NCBI RefSeq assembly: GCF_022808915.1
Contig: NZ_JAKZFS010000002.1
Location: forward strand, 682,001-746,000
Source: Fundidesulfovibrio terrae
GTDB lineage: Bacteria; Desulfobacterota; Desulfovibrionia; Desulfovibrionales; Desulfovibrionaceae
Direction of reading: 5' to 3'
Length of the DNA: 64,000 nucleotides
Shown in pieces: positions 8,054 to 15,791 of the stretch. Below the pieces are notes generated by a model that ran no database searches, was not told the DNA's origin, and saw only the letters and a list, made by a program, of their open reading frames with translations. Made by a program: the position numbers and the translations under genes. Within the stretch, counting starts at the first letter, position 1. Each line of letters starts with the position of its first letter.

Positions 8054-10042
8054 GTGAGACGTAAAATACTTGCGGGGTCCAGGGGGATCATCCCCCTGGC
8101 GGTTGCAGGGCGGTGCCCTGCCGGGGGTTGGGGCGGAGCCACATCCCGCTTCCTTCTCATTCTTGCCTTCGTGCTTCTCCTGCCGTCCTTGTCTTTCGCG
8201 CGCGGCTGGTCCGTCACCGAGCAGGACGGCGTCAAGTGGCTGGTCACTCCCGAAGGCGCGCGGTTCTTCTCGCTCGGCGTGAACAACACAAGCGGCGGCT
8301 CGGCCGACGACAAGGCCAAGGGAGAGCGCGCCTACTACTGGCAACGGTTCTATCCGAGCCTGGAAGAGTGGGGCCGTGACACCCAGGCGCGCCTCACGGC
8401 CTGGGGCTTCAACACCTCGGGCGGCTGGTCCGACGTGTCGGCCGTCATGAACTTCCCGGTGATTCCGGAGATCGACCTGGGGCGAAACTCCAAGCTCCAC
8501 TGGTACGACATCTTCGACCCGTCCATGCAGGACGCCGCCGACGAGATCGCCCGCGAGATCGTGGCCAAGTACAAAGACAACCCGCGTGTGATGGGCTTCT
8601 TCACGGACAACGAGGTGGGCTGGTGGAACTCCCCGCTGTTCCTGTGGCACCTAGAGCGCGGCTGGGCCTTCTCGTCCAAGCGGGTGCTGTGGCAGCTCCT
8701 GTACGACACCTATGACGGCAAGTGGGAGAAACTCCTGAAGGACTTCGTGCCCGCACAGGGCTTCGACTCCTTCGAGAAGCTCAAGGACGACGGCGCGGCG
8801 CTCAAGCTGCGCCCCGGCGGCCAGGGCATCAAGGTGATCGGCAAGTTCACCTATGAGATCGCCCGGCGCTATTACGAGCTGGCCTTCCGGGCCATGCGCA
8901 AGGCCGACCCCAAGGCCCTGGTGGTGGGCGACAGGCTGCCGCTCTACTACAACCAGGACGCGGTGCTGGCCCAGAAGGGCTTCGTGGACGTGCTCTCCAC
9001 CAACTACAACGTTGACTGCGAGGACGGCTGGGTGGCTCCGTACTACTTCGAGGGGCTGCACAGGCTTTCGGGCTCGCCGGTGCTCATCTCGGAATACTTC
9101 TTCGCTGCCGCCGACAACCGCAGCGGCAATTTGAACAACGGCCACCTCATGCATGTGGCCACTCAGGAGGAGCGCGCCAAGGGGGCCACGGCGGCCATGA
9201 AGAACTTCGCCTCCTTCCCCAACGTGGCCGGCGTGCACTGGTTCCAGTACTCCGACGAACCCACCGGAGGGCGCAGCGACGGCGAGGACTTCAACATGGG
9301 GCTGGTGGACATCCACAACAAGCCCTACGAGTTGCTCACCGCCGCCTTCTCCGCACTCAATCCGCTGATTCCGGCCATCCATGCCGCCAGCCGCTGGACC
9401 GCCAAGCTCAACGGCAACGGAAGCGGCAACGGTCCGCTGGTCCTCCTCAAGTCCTCCGCGCCCAAGAGCCTGACGGACGGCTCCCTCCTGGACTGGCCGG
9501 ACAAGGCCCGGACACGCCTGACCGGATTCGCCACGCCCAAGCCCTACGCGCCCTTCGGGGACGTGCACTTGGCCTGGGACGAGAACGGCCTCTATTTCGC
9601 CAACATCGCGGGCAACTACGTGGACCTCGCGCTCCTGGACTACAGCGGCGAGTATCCCTTGTCCGAGACCTACCAAATCCATATAACGCTCGATGCCGGG
9701 GCCGGCGCGCGGCATTTCGCCGTGCACCTGATCCCCAGGCCCCACTCGGTCTGGCCAGGACGCTTCGAGCTCAAGCCGCAGCTGTGGCGCTACGAGAACG
9801 GCGCGCCGGTGGAGCGCATCGACGACCCCGGGCTGGTGCAGGCCCTGGACAAGCCCCTGCCGCACATCCAGGTTGAGGGGCTCATCCCGGCGAAGCTTCT
9901 GGGCGTGGACGCGCTTAAGCCCGGGCAGGAAATCACGCTGAGCGTGGAAGTGATCAATTTCTATAGAGAACTGACCATGGCCGCCACCGGCAGGACCGCC
10001 GTGCTCGGCCGGGCCGTGGACAACGCGGGAGCGCAAGAATGA
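8054..10042 (+). CDS. Secreted glycoside hydrolase-like protein with C-terminal CBM9/DOMON-like domain
   Basis: From the GTG at 8054 this encodes 662 aa. A hydrophobic signal core ends at SLSFA, giving a mature start near ARGW. The main domain looks like a clan GH-A barrel related to beta-agarase/GH42/GH50 proteins: TDNEVGW puts Glu187 in the acid/base position and ISEYFFA puts Glu347 in the nucleophile position. Residues about 475-650 look like a carbohydrate-binding CBM9/DOMON-type beta-sandwich (SLLDWPD, HLAWDENGLYFA). The start is uncertain: GTG 8054 has no good ribosome site, and the DNA between it and the signal core is a palindromic repeat (see 8074-8140). The gene overlaps galE by 4 bp. 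Its likely role is trimming or releasing the exported glycan in the periplasm. Confidence 0.75.
   Translation: MRRKILAGSRGIIPLAVAGRCPAGGWGGATSRFLLILAFVLLLPSLSFARGWSVTEQDGVKWLVTPEGARFFSLGVNNTSGGSADDKAKGERAYYWQRFYPSLEEWGRDTQARLTAWGFNTSGGWSDVSAVMNFPVIPEIDLGRNSKLHWYDIFDPSMQDAADEIAREIVAKYKDNPRVMGFFTDNEVGWWNSPLFLWHLERGWAFSSKRVLWQLLYDTYDGKWEKLLKDFVPAQGFDSFEKLKDDGAALKLRPGGQGIKVIGKFTYEIARRYYELAFRAMRKADPKALVVGDRLPLYYNQDAVLAQKGFVDVLSTNYNVDCEDGWVAPYYFEGLHRLSGSPVLISEYFFAAADNRSGNLNNGHLMHVATQEERAKGATAAMKNFASFPNVAGVHWFQYSDEPTGGRSDGEDFNMGLVDIHNKPYELLTAAFSALNPLIPAIHAASRWTAKLNGNGSGNGPLVLLKSSAPKSLTDGSLLDWPDKARTRLTGFATPKPYAPFGDVHLAWDENGLYFANIAGNYVDLALLDYSGEYPLSETYQIHITLDAGAGARHFAVHLIPRPHSVWPGRFELKPQLWRYENGAPVERIDDPGLVQALDKPLPHIQVEGLIPAKLLGVDALKPGQEITLSVEVINFYRELTMAATGRTAVLGRAVDNAGAQE
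8074..8140. repeat. REP-like multi-hairpin palindromic element inside an N-terminal coding region
   Basis: Two perfect hairpins lie back to back: 8079-8087 with 8091-8099 (9 bp, loop TCA) and 8105-8111 with 8115-8121 (7 bp, loop GGT). A third, imperfect one follows (TGGGGC/GCCACA). Elements of this build are usually intergenic in related genomes. Here the reading frame of the secreted hydrolase runs through it, between the only available start codon and the signal-peptide core. Confidence 0.65.
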
Positions 10043-11019
10043 AAGGCAATATCCTGGTGACGGGCGGGGCGGGCTACATCGGCTCCCACACCTGCAAGGC
10101 CTTGAAGCAGGCCGGATACCAGCCCATAACCTTCGACAACATGGTCTATGGTCACGAGTGGGCCGTCAAATGGGGGCCGCTCATCAAGGGCGACATCCTG
10201 GACGGCGAGACCCTGGATGCGGTGTTCAAGCAGTACGCCCCCCTGGCCGTGCTGCACTTCGCGGCTTTCGCCTATGTGGGCGAGTCTGTGGCCGACCCGG
10301 AGAAGTACTACCGCAACAACGTCATGGGGACGCTCTCGCTGCTCTCGGCCATGCGCCGCGCCAAGTGCAAGAACATCGTGTTCTCCAGCACCTGCGCCAC
10401 CTACGGCGTGCCGAGCGAGCTGCCCTTGCGCGAGGACCATCCGCAGAAGCCCATCAATCCCTACGGCTGGACCAAACTCATGATGGAGCAGACCCTCAAG
10501 GACTTCGATACCGCCTATGGCATCCGCCACGCCGCGCTCAGGTATTTCAACGCCGCCGGGGCCGACCCTGACTGTGAGATCGGCGAGGAGCACGATCCCG
10601 AGACGCACCTGATTCCGCTGGTCATCGCCGCCACCCAGGGCAAGCGCGGCAACGTGGAAATCTACGGCACCGACTACGACACCCCGGACGGCACCTGCAT
10701 CCGCGACTATATCCACGTGGCGGACCTTGCCGTGGCGCACATCCAGGCCCTGGAATACCTCCAGGACAAGGACGAGAGCCTGGTGGTGAACCTGGGCACC
10801 GGCAACGGCCAGACCGTGCGCGAGGTCATCCGGGCGGTGGAGAAGGTGTCCGGCAAGGCCACGCCCGTGAAGGAAGGCCCGCGCCGCCCCGGCGACCCGC
10901 CGGGCCTCTACGCCTACGCCGACAAGGCCTACAAGCTGCTCGGCTGGAAGCCGCAGTACGGGGATATCGAGACGATTGTCGGCACCGCCTGGAAGTGGCA
11001 CGAGAAGGCGAAGAGTTAA
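10039..11019 (+). CDS. galE: UDP-glucose/UDP-galactose 4-epimerase
   Basis: This 326-aa extended short-chain dehydrogenase interconverts UDP-Glc and UDP-Gal (or a related UDP-sugar) using bound NAD. The NAD-binding GGAGYIG is at residues 9-15, the SST region near 118, and the catalytic YGWTK puts Tyr142 and Lys146 in place. Other GalE landmarks are HFAAFAYVGES and LRYFNAAGADP. Its ATG overlaps the stop of the hydrolase gene (ATGA), so translation is coupled. It closes the 1390-11019 gene set and would supply the sugar nucleotide for its transferases. UDP-arabinose 4-epimerase activity cannot be excluded from sequence alone. Confidence 0.92.
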   Translation: MKGNILVTGGAGYIGSHTCKALKQAGYQPITFDNMVYGHEWAVKWGPLIKGDILDGETLDAVFKQYAPLAVLHFAAFAYVGESVADPEKYYRNNVMGTLSLLSAMRRAKCKNIVFSSTCATYGVPSELPLREDHPQKPINPYGWTKLMMEQTLKDFDTAYGIRHAALRYFNAAGADPDCEIGEEHDPETHLIPLVIAATQGKRGNVEIYGTDYDTPDGTCIRDYIHVADLAVAHIQALEYLQDKDESLVVNLGTGNGQTVREVIRAVEKVSGKATPVKEGPRRPGDPPGLYAYADKAYKLLGWKPQYGDIETIVGTAWKWHEKAKS

Positions 11020-11022
11020 GAT

Positions 11023-11063
11023 GCCTCCGGCGGCCAAAGGGACGGGGACCCTTTGGAATCCCC
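11023..11063. repeat. Intergenic palindromic repeat, copy A
   Basis: This element is the reverse complement of the one at 27319-27357. Both have a GGATTCC end, an AAAGGG/CCCTTT inverted pair with a variable 4-6-bp centre, and a GCCGCCGGAGGC end. The copy sits directly after the galE stop, as is typical of REP-type elements. A shortened relative lies at 36004-36020. Confidence 0.75.
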
Positions 11064-11102
11064 AATAGCTTCGCGCCGATCGATGTGAAGTTTGACCAAT
11101 AT

Positions 11103-11137
11103 GCAGGGAGCGCGCTTTGCGCGCTCCCTGCTTTTTT
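11103..11137. terminator. Bidirectional intrinsic terminator between galE and chemoreceptor
   Basis: A perfect 13-bp GC-rich stem (11103-11115 with 11119-11131, loop TTT) is followed by six T residues on the plus strand. It lies between two convergent genes and can end the galE transcript. On the minus strand the T tract is less clear. Confidence 0.88.
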
Positions 11138-11144
11138 GTCTTCC

Positions 11145-13271
11145 TTAAACGCCCAGCGCCCGGGTCCCCCCGGCCTGACGCTTGAGCTGGTCTATCAACT
11201 GCGCCAGGGCGGCGGCCTGGGCTTCCAGGTCCTGGAGCGCCCCGAGCGAGGCGTTGACGTGCTCGTCGGTGCGCACGGCGATGGCGTTGATCTCGTCCAC
11301 GGACCGGTTGATCTCCTCGGACGTGGCGGACTGCTCCTCGGCGGCTGTGGCGATGGACTGGATCTGCCCCGCCGAATCGTCGGTGCTGGAGACGATCTCT
11401 CCCAGGGCGGAACCGGATTCTCCGGCCAGGTTGGCGGCCTGGTCCAGATCGGCGACCGCCGCTTCCACTGAGCGCACATTCTCCCCGGCCACGCGCTGGA
11501 TCGACTGGATGGACTCGCCCACTTCCTTGGTGGCCACCATGGTCTTTTCGGCCAGCTTGCGCACCTCGTCGGCCACCACGGCGAAGCCTCGCCCGGCCTC
11601 TCCGGCGCGGGCCGCCTCGATGGCGGCGTTCAAGGCCAGGAGGTTGGTCTGGTCGGCTATGTCCTCGATGGTGGTCATGATCTTGCCGATGGCCTGGGCC
11701 TGGGAGTCCAGCTGGTTCATGGATTCGCGCAGGGCGGTGGTCTTGCGCTGGGTTTCGCGCATGGCTTCGAGTGATTTCGCCACCACCTGCGCGCCGAGGC
11801 TGGCCTTGTCGCGGGCGTCCTTGCCCTGCTGGGCGGCGTTGGAGGCGTTGCGGGCCACCTCCAGCACGGTGGAGTTCATTTCCTCCATGGCCGTGGCCGT
11901 GGAGGAAATGCGTTCGCGCTGCACATCGGTGCCCTGGCGGATGTCCGCGGAATGATCAGCGAGGGAGCCCACGGCGGCGCTGAGTTCGTGGGCGACTTCC
12001 TCCAGCCGGTGTGCGGCGTCGAGCATGCCTTCGGCCCTGGCCCGTTCCGCCTGGAGCTTGGCCGACTCGGCCTCGTCGGTGGCCAGGCGGGCGGCATGGG
12101 CCTTGTCCTGGGCGTCGGCGGTCCTGGCCTCGATCTCGGCGATGTTGTTCCTCAGCGTGGCGCTCATGGTGTTCAGGGCGTCGAAGATGGAGCCGATCTC
12201 GTCGGTGCTGCGGTGCTCGATGCGCCCGTAGCTGCCCTTGGAGATGTCCCCCAGGAAGGCGTTCACCCGGTTGAGGGGCCGGATGACGATGCGCCGGGTG
12301 AGAATCCAGATGCCGAGCCCCATGGCGGCCATGCTGGCCAGGGCTACGCCCGCGATGGGCGTCACCGCGGCGGACACGGGCTCCATGAGCTCGCTTTCCT
12401 CGATGAGGCCGATGAAGCGCCATTTGAGTTCGGGCGAGGTGTAGGCGGCGGCGCTGTAGGCCGTCCCTCCAACGTTCACGGAGCCGGTGGCCGAGCCGGA
12501 CTTGAAGAAGGCCGCCAGGGAGTCGTTGCCGATCTCCGCGATCTTCTTGAAGTTGTGCTCGGGCTTCTTGGGGTCGGAGATGACCACGCCGTCGTCCTGG
12601 ACGAGAATCACGTACCCGGTGCGCCCGATGCGGACCTTTTTGATGAGGTCGGTGATCTGGGTCAGGGTGATGTCCATGGCCGAGATGCCCAGGATGTCCC
12701 CCTTGGCGTCGAGGATGGCCTTGCAGACGCTAATCATGGGGGTCTTGTCCACGGCCTCGTAGGCGGGGGTGACCACGGCCTCGCGCGGGGTGGCCATGGC
12801 GCTCTTCCACCAGGGGCGCTGGCGCGGGTCGAACCCGGCGGGCTGCTTCTTGCCCGTGTCCTTATGGTTGATGATGTACTTGCCGTCGCGGTTGCCAGTG
12901 TAGATGGCGAGATAGTCCGGATGCGACTCGCGCAGGGGGCCGAACGCCTCGTACATGAGCCGTCCGGCCTCGTCGTCCGGCCAGACCTTGGCCAGGGTCG
13001 CCTCGGAGGTGCCCACGAAGGTGGTCTTGAGTTCCTCGATCCGCTTGTTCACCGGGAGCGAGGCGGCCATGGTGATGTTGAGCTTGGCCTCTCCCAGGAA
13101 GGAGGCCACCACGTTGCTGGCCTGGCGGAGTTCCGCGGTGGCGGCCTGGGTGAAGTTGTCGCGCGAGAGCGTGGAGATGTTCCCCGACGTAAGCAGAAAG
13201 ATCGCGATCATGGGCAGCAGGATGATCACGAACGTCCCCAGCATGAGTTTCACGGTGATGGATCGTTTCAA
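11145..13271 (-). CDS. Methyl-accepting chemotaxis protein with double-Cache sensor
   Basis: This 708-aa chemoreceptor signals to CheA/CheW. The chosen start is TTG at 13271, because a perfect AGGAGG lies 5 bp upstream of it (13277-13282); a longer frame to ATG 13334 would lack this. It has an N-terminal TM (about 8-30), a periplasmic dCache region up to about 300 (PWWKSA, DITLTQI), a second TM near 310-335, a HAMP domain, and a long cytoplasmic coiled coil. The invariant hairpin tip ([19 protein letters not shown]) confirms the class. No CheR-binding pentapeptide is seen at the C-terminus. The ligand is unknown; dCache domains usually bind small organic acids or amino acids. Confidence 0.95.
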   Translation of the reverse strand: MKRSITVKLMLGTFVIILLPMIAIFLLTSGNISTLSRDNFTQAATAELRQASNVVASFLGEAKLNITMAASLPVNKRIEELKTTFVGTSEATLAKVWPDDEAGRLMYEAFGPLRESHPDYLAIYTGNRDGKYIINHKDTGKKQPAGFDPRQRPWWKSAMATPREAVVTPAYEAVDKTPMISVCKAILDAKGDILGISAMDITLTQITDLIKKVRIGRTGYVILVQDDGVVISDPKKPEHNFKKIAEIGNDSLAAFFKSGSATGSVNVGGTAYSAAAYTSPELKWRFIGLIEESELMEPVSAAVTPIAGVALASMAAMGLGIWILTRRIVIRPLNRVNAFLGDISKGSYGRIEHRSTDEIGSIFDALNTMSATLRNNIAEIEARTADAQDKAHAARLATDEAESAKLQAERARAEGMLDAAHRLEEVAHELSAAVGSLADHSADIRQGTDVQRERISSTATAMEEMNSTVLEVARNASNAAQQGKDARDKASLGAQVVAKSLEAMRETQRKTTALRESMNQLDSQAQAIGKIMTTIEDIADQTNLLALNAAIEAARAGEAGRGFAVVADEVRKLAEKTMVATKEVGESIQSIQRVAGENVRSVEAAVADLDQAANLAGESGSALGEIVSSTDDSAGQIQSIATAAEEQSATSEEINRSVDEINAIAVRTDEHVNASLGALQDLEAQAAALAQLIDQLKRQAGGTRALGV

Positions 13272-13477
13272 GGGGGCCTCCTTTCTGGCGGGTACGGAAA
13301 ACTGACCGGGACTCCGGTCATCCCGCAGGCTCAAGGCAGGTGCATACGGCTACGAACAATATAGTACATCCCGGTGATGTAAAGGTGCCGGATACGAAAA
13401 ATGGGAGTTCAAAGACGGACGGGAGTCTGTTAGGGTTTGAAATGACGGACAGCCATACGAAATGGAGGCGGTGTGCC

Positions 13478-13762
13478 ATGAGTGATGCTCATCTGGTCGT
13501 GGGCGGCGTGGACCTGGCGAAGATACGCAACAAGAACGAGCTCCGCGTGGCCCGGCTGCTGGATAAAGTCCTCGCCGAGGACGGGGCTGGCGTCACCGAC
13601 CCCCTGGACATCCAGGACGTCTACGCCCTCACGCTCAACCTGCTGCCCTCGCGCTACCGCCAGCTGGGCACCATCGTCCTCTCCGAACCCGTCAAGGACA
13701 GCCACATCGAATCCGCCATCCGCCGGGCCCTCCGCACCGTGAAGGAACGCCCCAACCGCTGA
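13478..13762 (+). CDS. ComFB-like protein
   Basis: This is a 94-aa protein; the start was chosen at ATG 13478 because ggagg lies 9 bp upstream (13464-13468). The central sequence NKNELRVARLLDKVL, then DPLDIQDVYALTLNLLP followed by RY, is the hallmark of the late-competence protein ComFB family. ComFB-like proteins of cyanobacteria have been reported to bind cyclic di-GMP. Whether this one does is inference, but the window also encodes a diguanylate cyclase and two PilZ proteins. It stands alone, divergent from a chemoreceptor gene. No other competence gene is nearby, so a DNA-uptake role should not be assumed. Confidence 0.8.
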   Translation: MSDAHLVVGGVDLAKIRNKNELRVARLLDKVLAEDGAGVTDPLDIQDVYALTLNLLPSRYRQLGTIVLSEPVKDSHIESAIRRALRTVKERPNR

Positions 13763-13780
13763 GCCAGGCTCCGGTTTTTC

Positions 13781-13810
13781 CCGCGCGGCCGTGCCGGCCG
13801 CGCGGCTTTC
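13781..13810 (+). terminator. Probable terminator after the ComFB-like gene
   Basis: A perfect 10-bp GC stem (13781-13790 with 13796-13805, loop GTGCC) lies 18 bp after the stop codon and is followed by a short, interrupted T/C run. The stem is strong but the T tract is weak. Confidence 0.55.
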
Positions 13811-13957
13811 CCCTTGTCTTCAGTCTTGTCCGGGCATGGAAGTCCTATTCATTGCCCCTGGCGGAAGTTCCGTGATATGCGGATCCCGCTGACATATCCG
13901 GATTCTCGTCACAGACCGGCCAGGACATGGCGTGGCCGCACAAGCGAAGAGGGGCGC

Positions 13958-15277
13958 ATGCGTTACGACTTGAAGAGCCTGCTCGTGTTTCTTGCTGTAT
14001 GCGTTGTTGGACCGGCCGGATGCTCGCGCAATGCCGATGCGCCCGCGCCCCCGATGTCCGCCGGGGGGGAGCGCGCGGCCTCCTCGGAATACGTCGGCTC
14101 GCAACGCTGCGGGACCTGCCATGCCCGCAATTACCACTCGTGGCGAGGGACCAAGCACGCCAACATGCTTGCCGAGCCGGACAACAGGAGCGTGGTGGGG
14201 GATTTCTCCCGGGCCGGCGTCCTGGACCTGCCGGAGGGCCTGGCCGCGCGCATGCACGAGAAGGACGGCCGGCGCTTCGTCTCCCTCGAGCAGGGGGGAC
14301 GCTCCCGCGAGGACCAATCCGTGGCCTACGTGCTGGGCGGAGCGCGCCGCCAGATGTACGTGGCCGTGTCGCGGGAGGGGAAGCTCTGCGTGCCGCCCGT
14401 GCAGTGGAACGTCCGGGACGGGCGCTGGAGTTCGCCGCAGGGGCCGGACGGGGCCACGGACGACTGGCTGCGCGACTGCGCCGGGTGCCACGTCACCGGC
14501 TTGGGCCAGGCAGGCGCACAGGGAGGCGGCGTGAAGACCTGGAGCGAGGACGCCATCGGCTGCGAGGCCTGCCACGGCCCGGGTGCGCGCCATGCGAACG
14601 CCAAGAATCCCGAAAAACCAGACACCATCTTCAATCCCGGCAGCGTCCCCGAAGAGGCGCGGGCCGCCATGGTCTGCGGGCGGTGCCACACCAGGGGAAC
14701 ATCCTCGGACGGCAGGGCGTATCCCCCGGGCGTCGAGCCCGGAGGCGACTTCCGTCACGGTTTCGCCGAGGTCAAGAGGGACGACGCGCGCTATTTCTGG
14801 CCGGACGGATCCTCCCGGGCCAACCGCCAGCAGTATGCCGATTTCGTCACCTCCACCATGTACGAACGGGGCGTGAAATGCTGGTCCTGCCACAATCCGC
14901 ACAAGGCCTCGGAGAACAACGCCTCGAGCCTGCGCCTGACGGGAAACTCCCTGTGCCGCTCGTGCCATCCGGCCGGCGCCGGGGAGAGGACCCTGACCCA
15001 CGCCATCCACGACAACGGCAACTGCCGGGCCTGTCACATGCCGCTCACGGCCGGCCTTGCCTCCGGCGGCGAGCTGGCCTCCCATCGCTTCCAGCCCGTG
15101 CGACCGGCGGCCACCGTGGAACTCGGGAGCGGCGACGTGGACAGGCAGCCGAATTCCTGCAATGCGTGCCATTATCACGGGAAGCAGCCTCCCGCCGTGC
15201 TGGAAGCCTATCTCCAGGCACGCGTCAAGAGGCACTACGAGGCTCCGGCGGCGCAGACCGCCCGGAAGAACCCGTAA
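13958..15277 (+). CDS. Octaheme c-type cytochrome, lipoprotein
   Basis: This is a predicted 439-aa periplasmic electron-transfer or redox enzyme. ATG 13958 is preceded by agaggggc; the signal ends in a lipobox-like GPAGC (Cys22). Eight CxxCH heme sites are visible in order: CGTCH, CAGCH, CEACH, CGRCH, CWSCH, CRSCH, CRACH, CNACH. The opening 'YVGSQRCGTCHARNYHSW' and the spacing resemble the cytochrome c554/multiheme families related to nitrite and hydroxylamine enzymes. No substrate can be assigned. A membrane pentaheme cytochrome gene follows 22 bp later and could pass quinol electrons to it. The heme count is direct; the function is inference. Confidence 0.88.
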   Translation: MRYDLKSLLVFLAVCVVGPAGCSRNADAPAPPMSAGGERAASSEYVGSQRCGTCHARNYHSWRGTKHANMLAEPDNRSVVGDFSRAGVLDLPEGLAARMHEKDGRRFVSLEQGGRSREDQSVAYVLGGARRQMYVAVSREGKLCVPPVQWNVRDGRWSSPQGPDGATDDWLRDCAGCHVTGLGQAGAQGGGVKTWSEDAIGCEACHGPGARHANAKNPEKPDTIFNPGSVPEEARAAMVCGRCHTRGTSSDGRAYPPGVEPGGDFRHGFAEVKRDDARYFWPDGSSRANRQQYADFVTSTMYERGVKCWSCHNPHKASENNASSLRLTGNSLCRSCHPAGAGERTLTHAIHDNGNCRACHMPLTAGLASGGELASHRFQPVRPAATVELGSGDVDRQPNSCNACHYHGKQPPAVLEAYLQARVKRHYEAPAAQTARKNP

Positions 15278-15299
15278 TCCGGGCGCTGCGGAAAGAAAC

Positions 15300-15791
15300 A
15301 TGGGCCGAGCGAGCGACTGGGGCGGGCCTCGCCCGCGCAAACTGATCGCGGTGGTCTGCGCCGCAGCGGCGGCGCTCTTCCTTTCCGTGCGACAGGGCGC
15401 CTCGTTTCTGGCCAGTCCGTCCTTCTGCTCCTCATGCCACGTCATGAGCGCGCAATACGTCTCGCACCGCAGGTCGGCGCACCAGCGTGCGCCCTGCGTG
15501 GACTGCCACACCGGGAGGGGCTGCGGCTCCTGCCATGACCCGGGCCGGTCCGACGCGGCAGTGGCGGGCAGGGCGGTCAACGCCCCGGGGCCGGACCTGC
15601 ACGCGGTCCACGCGTCCGGCCCGGGCGTCGCCTGCACGGATTGCCACCTGGGGATCATGCACTCCAGGATCGACGGATACACGCGGGAGAGTCCCCGGGC
15701 GTCCTGCGGGAAGTGCCATGGGCAAACCGCACTCGGGGAGGGCGTCCGGCCTGCGCGGACGGGCGCTCTTCAGGACAGGGAGGAGCTGTGA
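15300..15791 (+). CDS. Membrane-anchored pentaheme cytochrome c (NapC/NirT-like)
   Basis: This 163-aa protein starts with an Arg-containing N-terminus and one TM helix (about 14-34), then five CxxCH sites: CSSCH, CVDCH, CGSCH, CTDCH, CGKCH. The layout is that of a small NapC/NirT/NrfH-type quinol dehydrogenase, which links the membrane quinone pool to periplasmic cytochromes. The usual family has four hemes in about 180 aa, so five in 163 aa is compact. It sits between the octaheme gene (22-bp gap) and a kinase gene whose ATG overlaps its TGA, so all three should be one operon. Confidence 0.85.
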   Translation: MGRASDWGGPRPRKLIAVVCAAAAALFLSVRQGASFLASPSFCSSCHVMSAQYVSHRRSAHQRAPCVDCHTGRGCGSCHDPGRSDAAVAGRAVNAPGPDLHAVHASGPGVACTDCHLGIMHSRIDGYTRESPRASCGKCHGQTALGEGVRPARTGALQDREEL

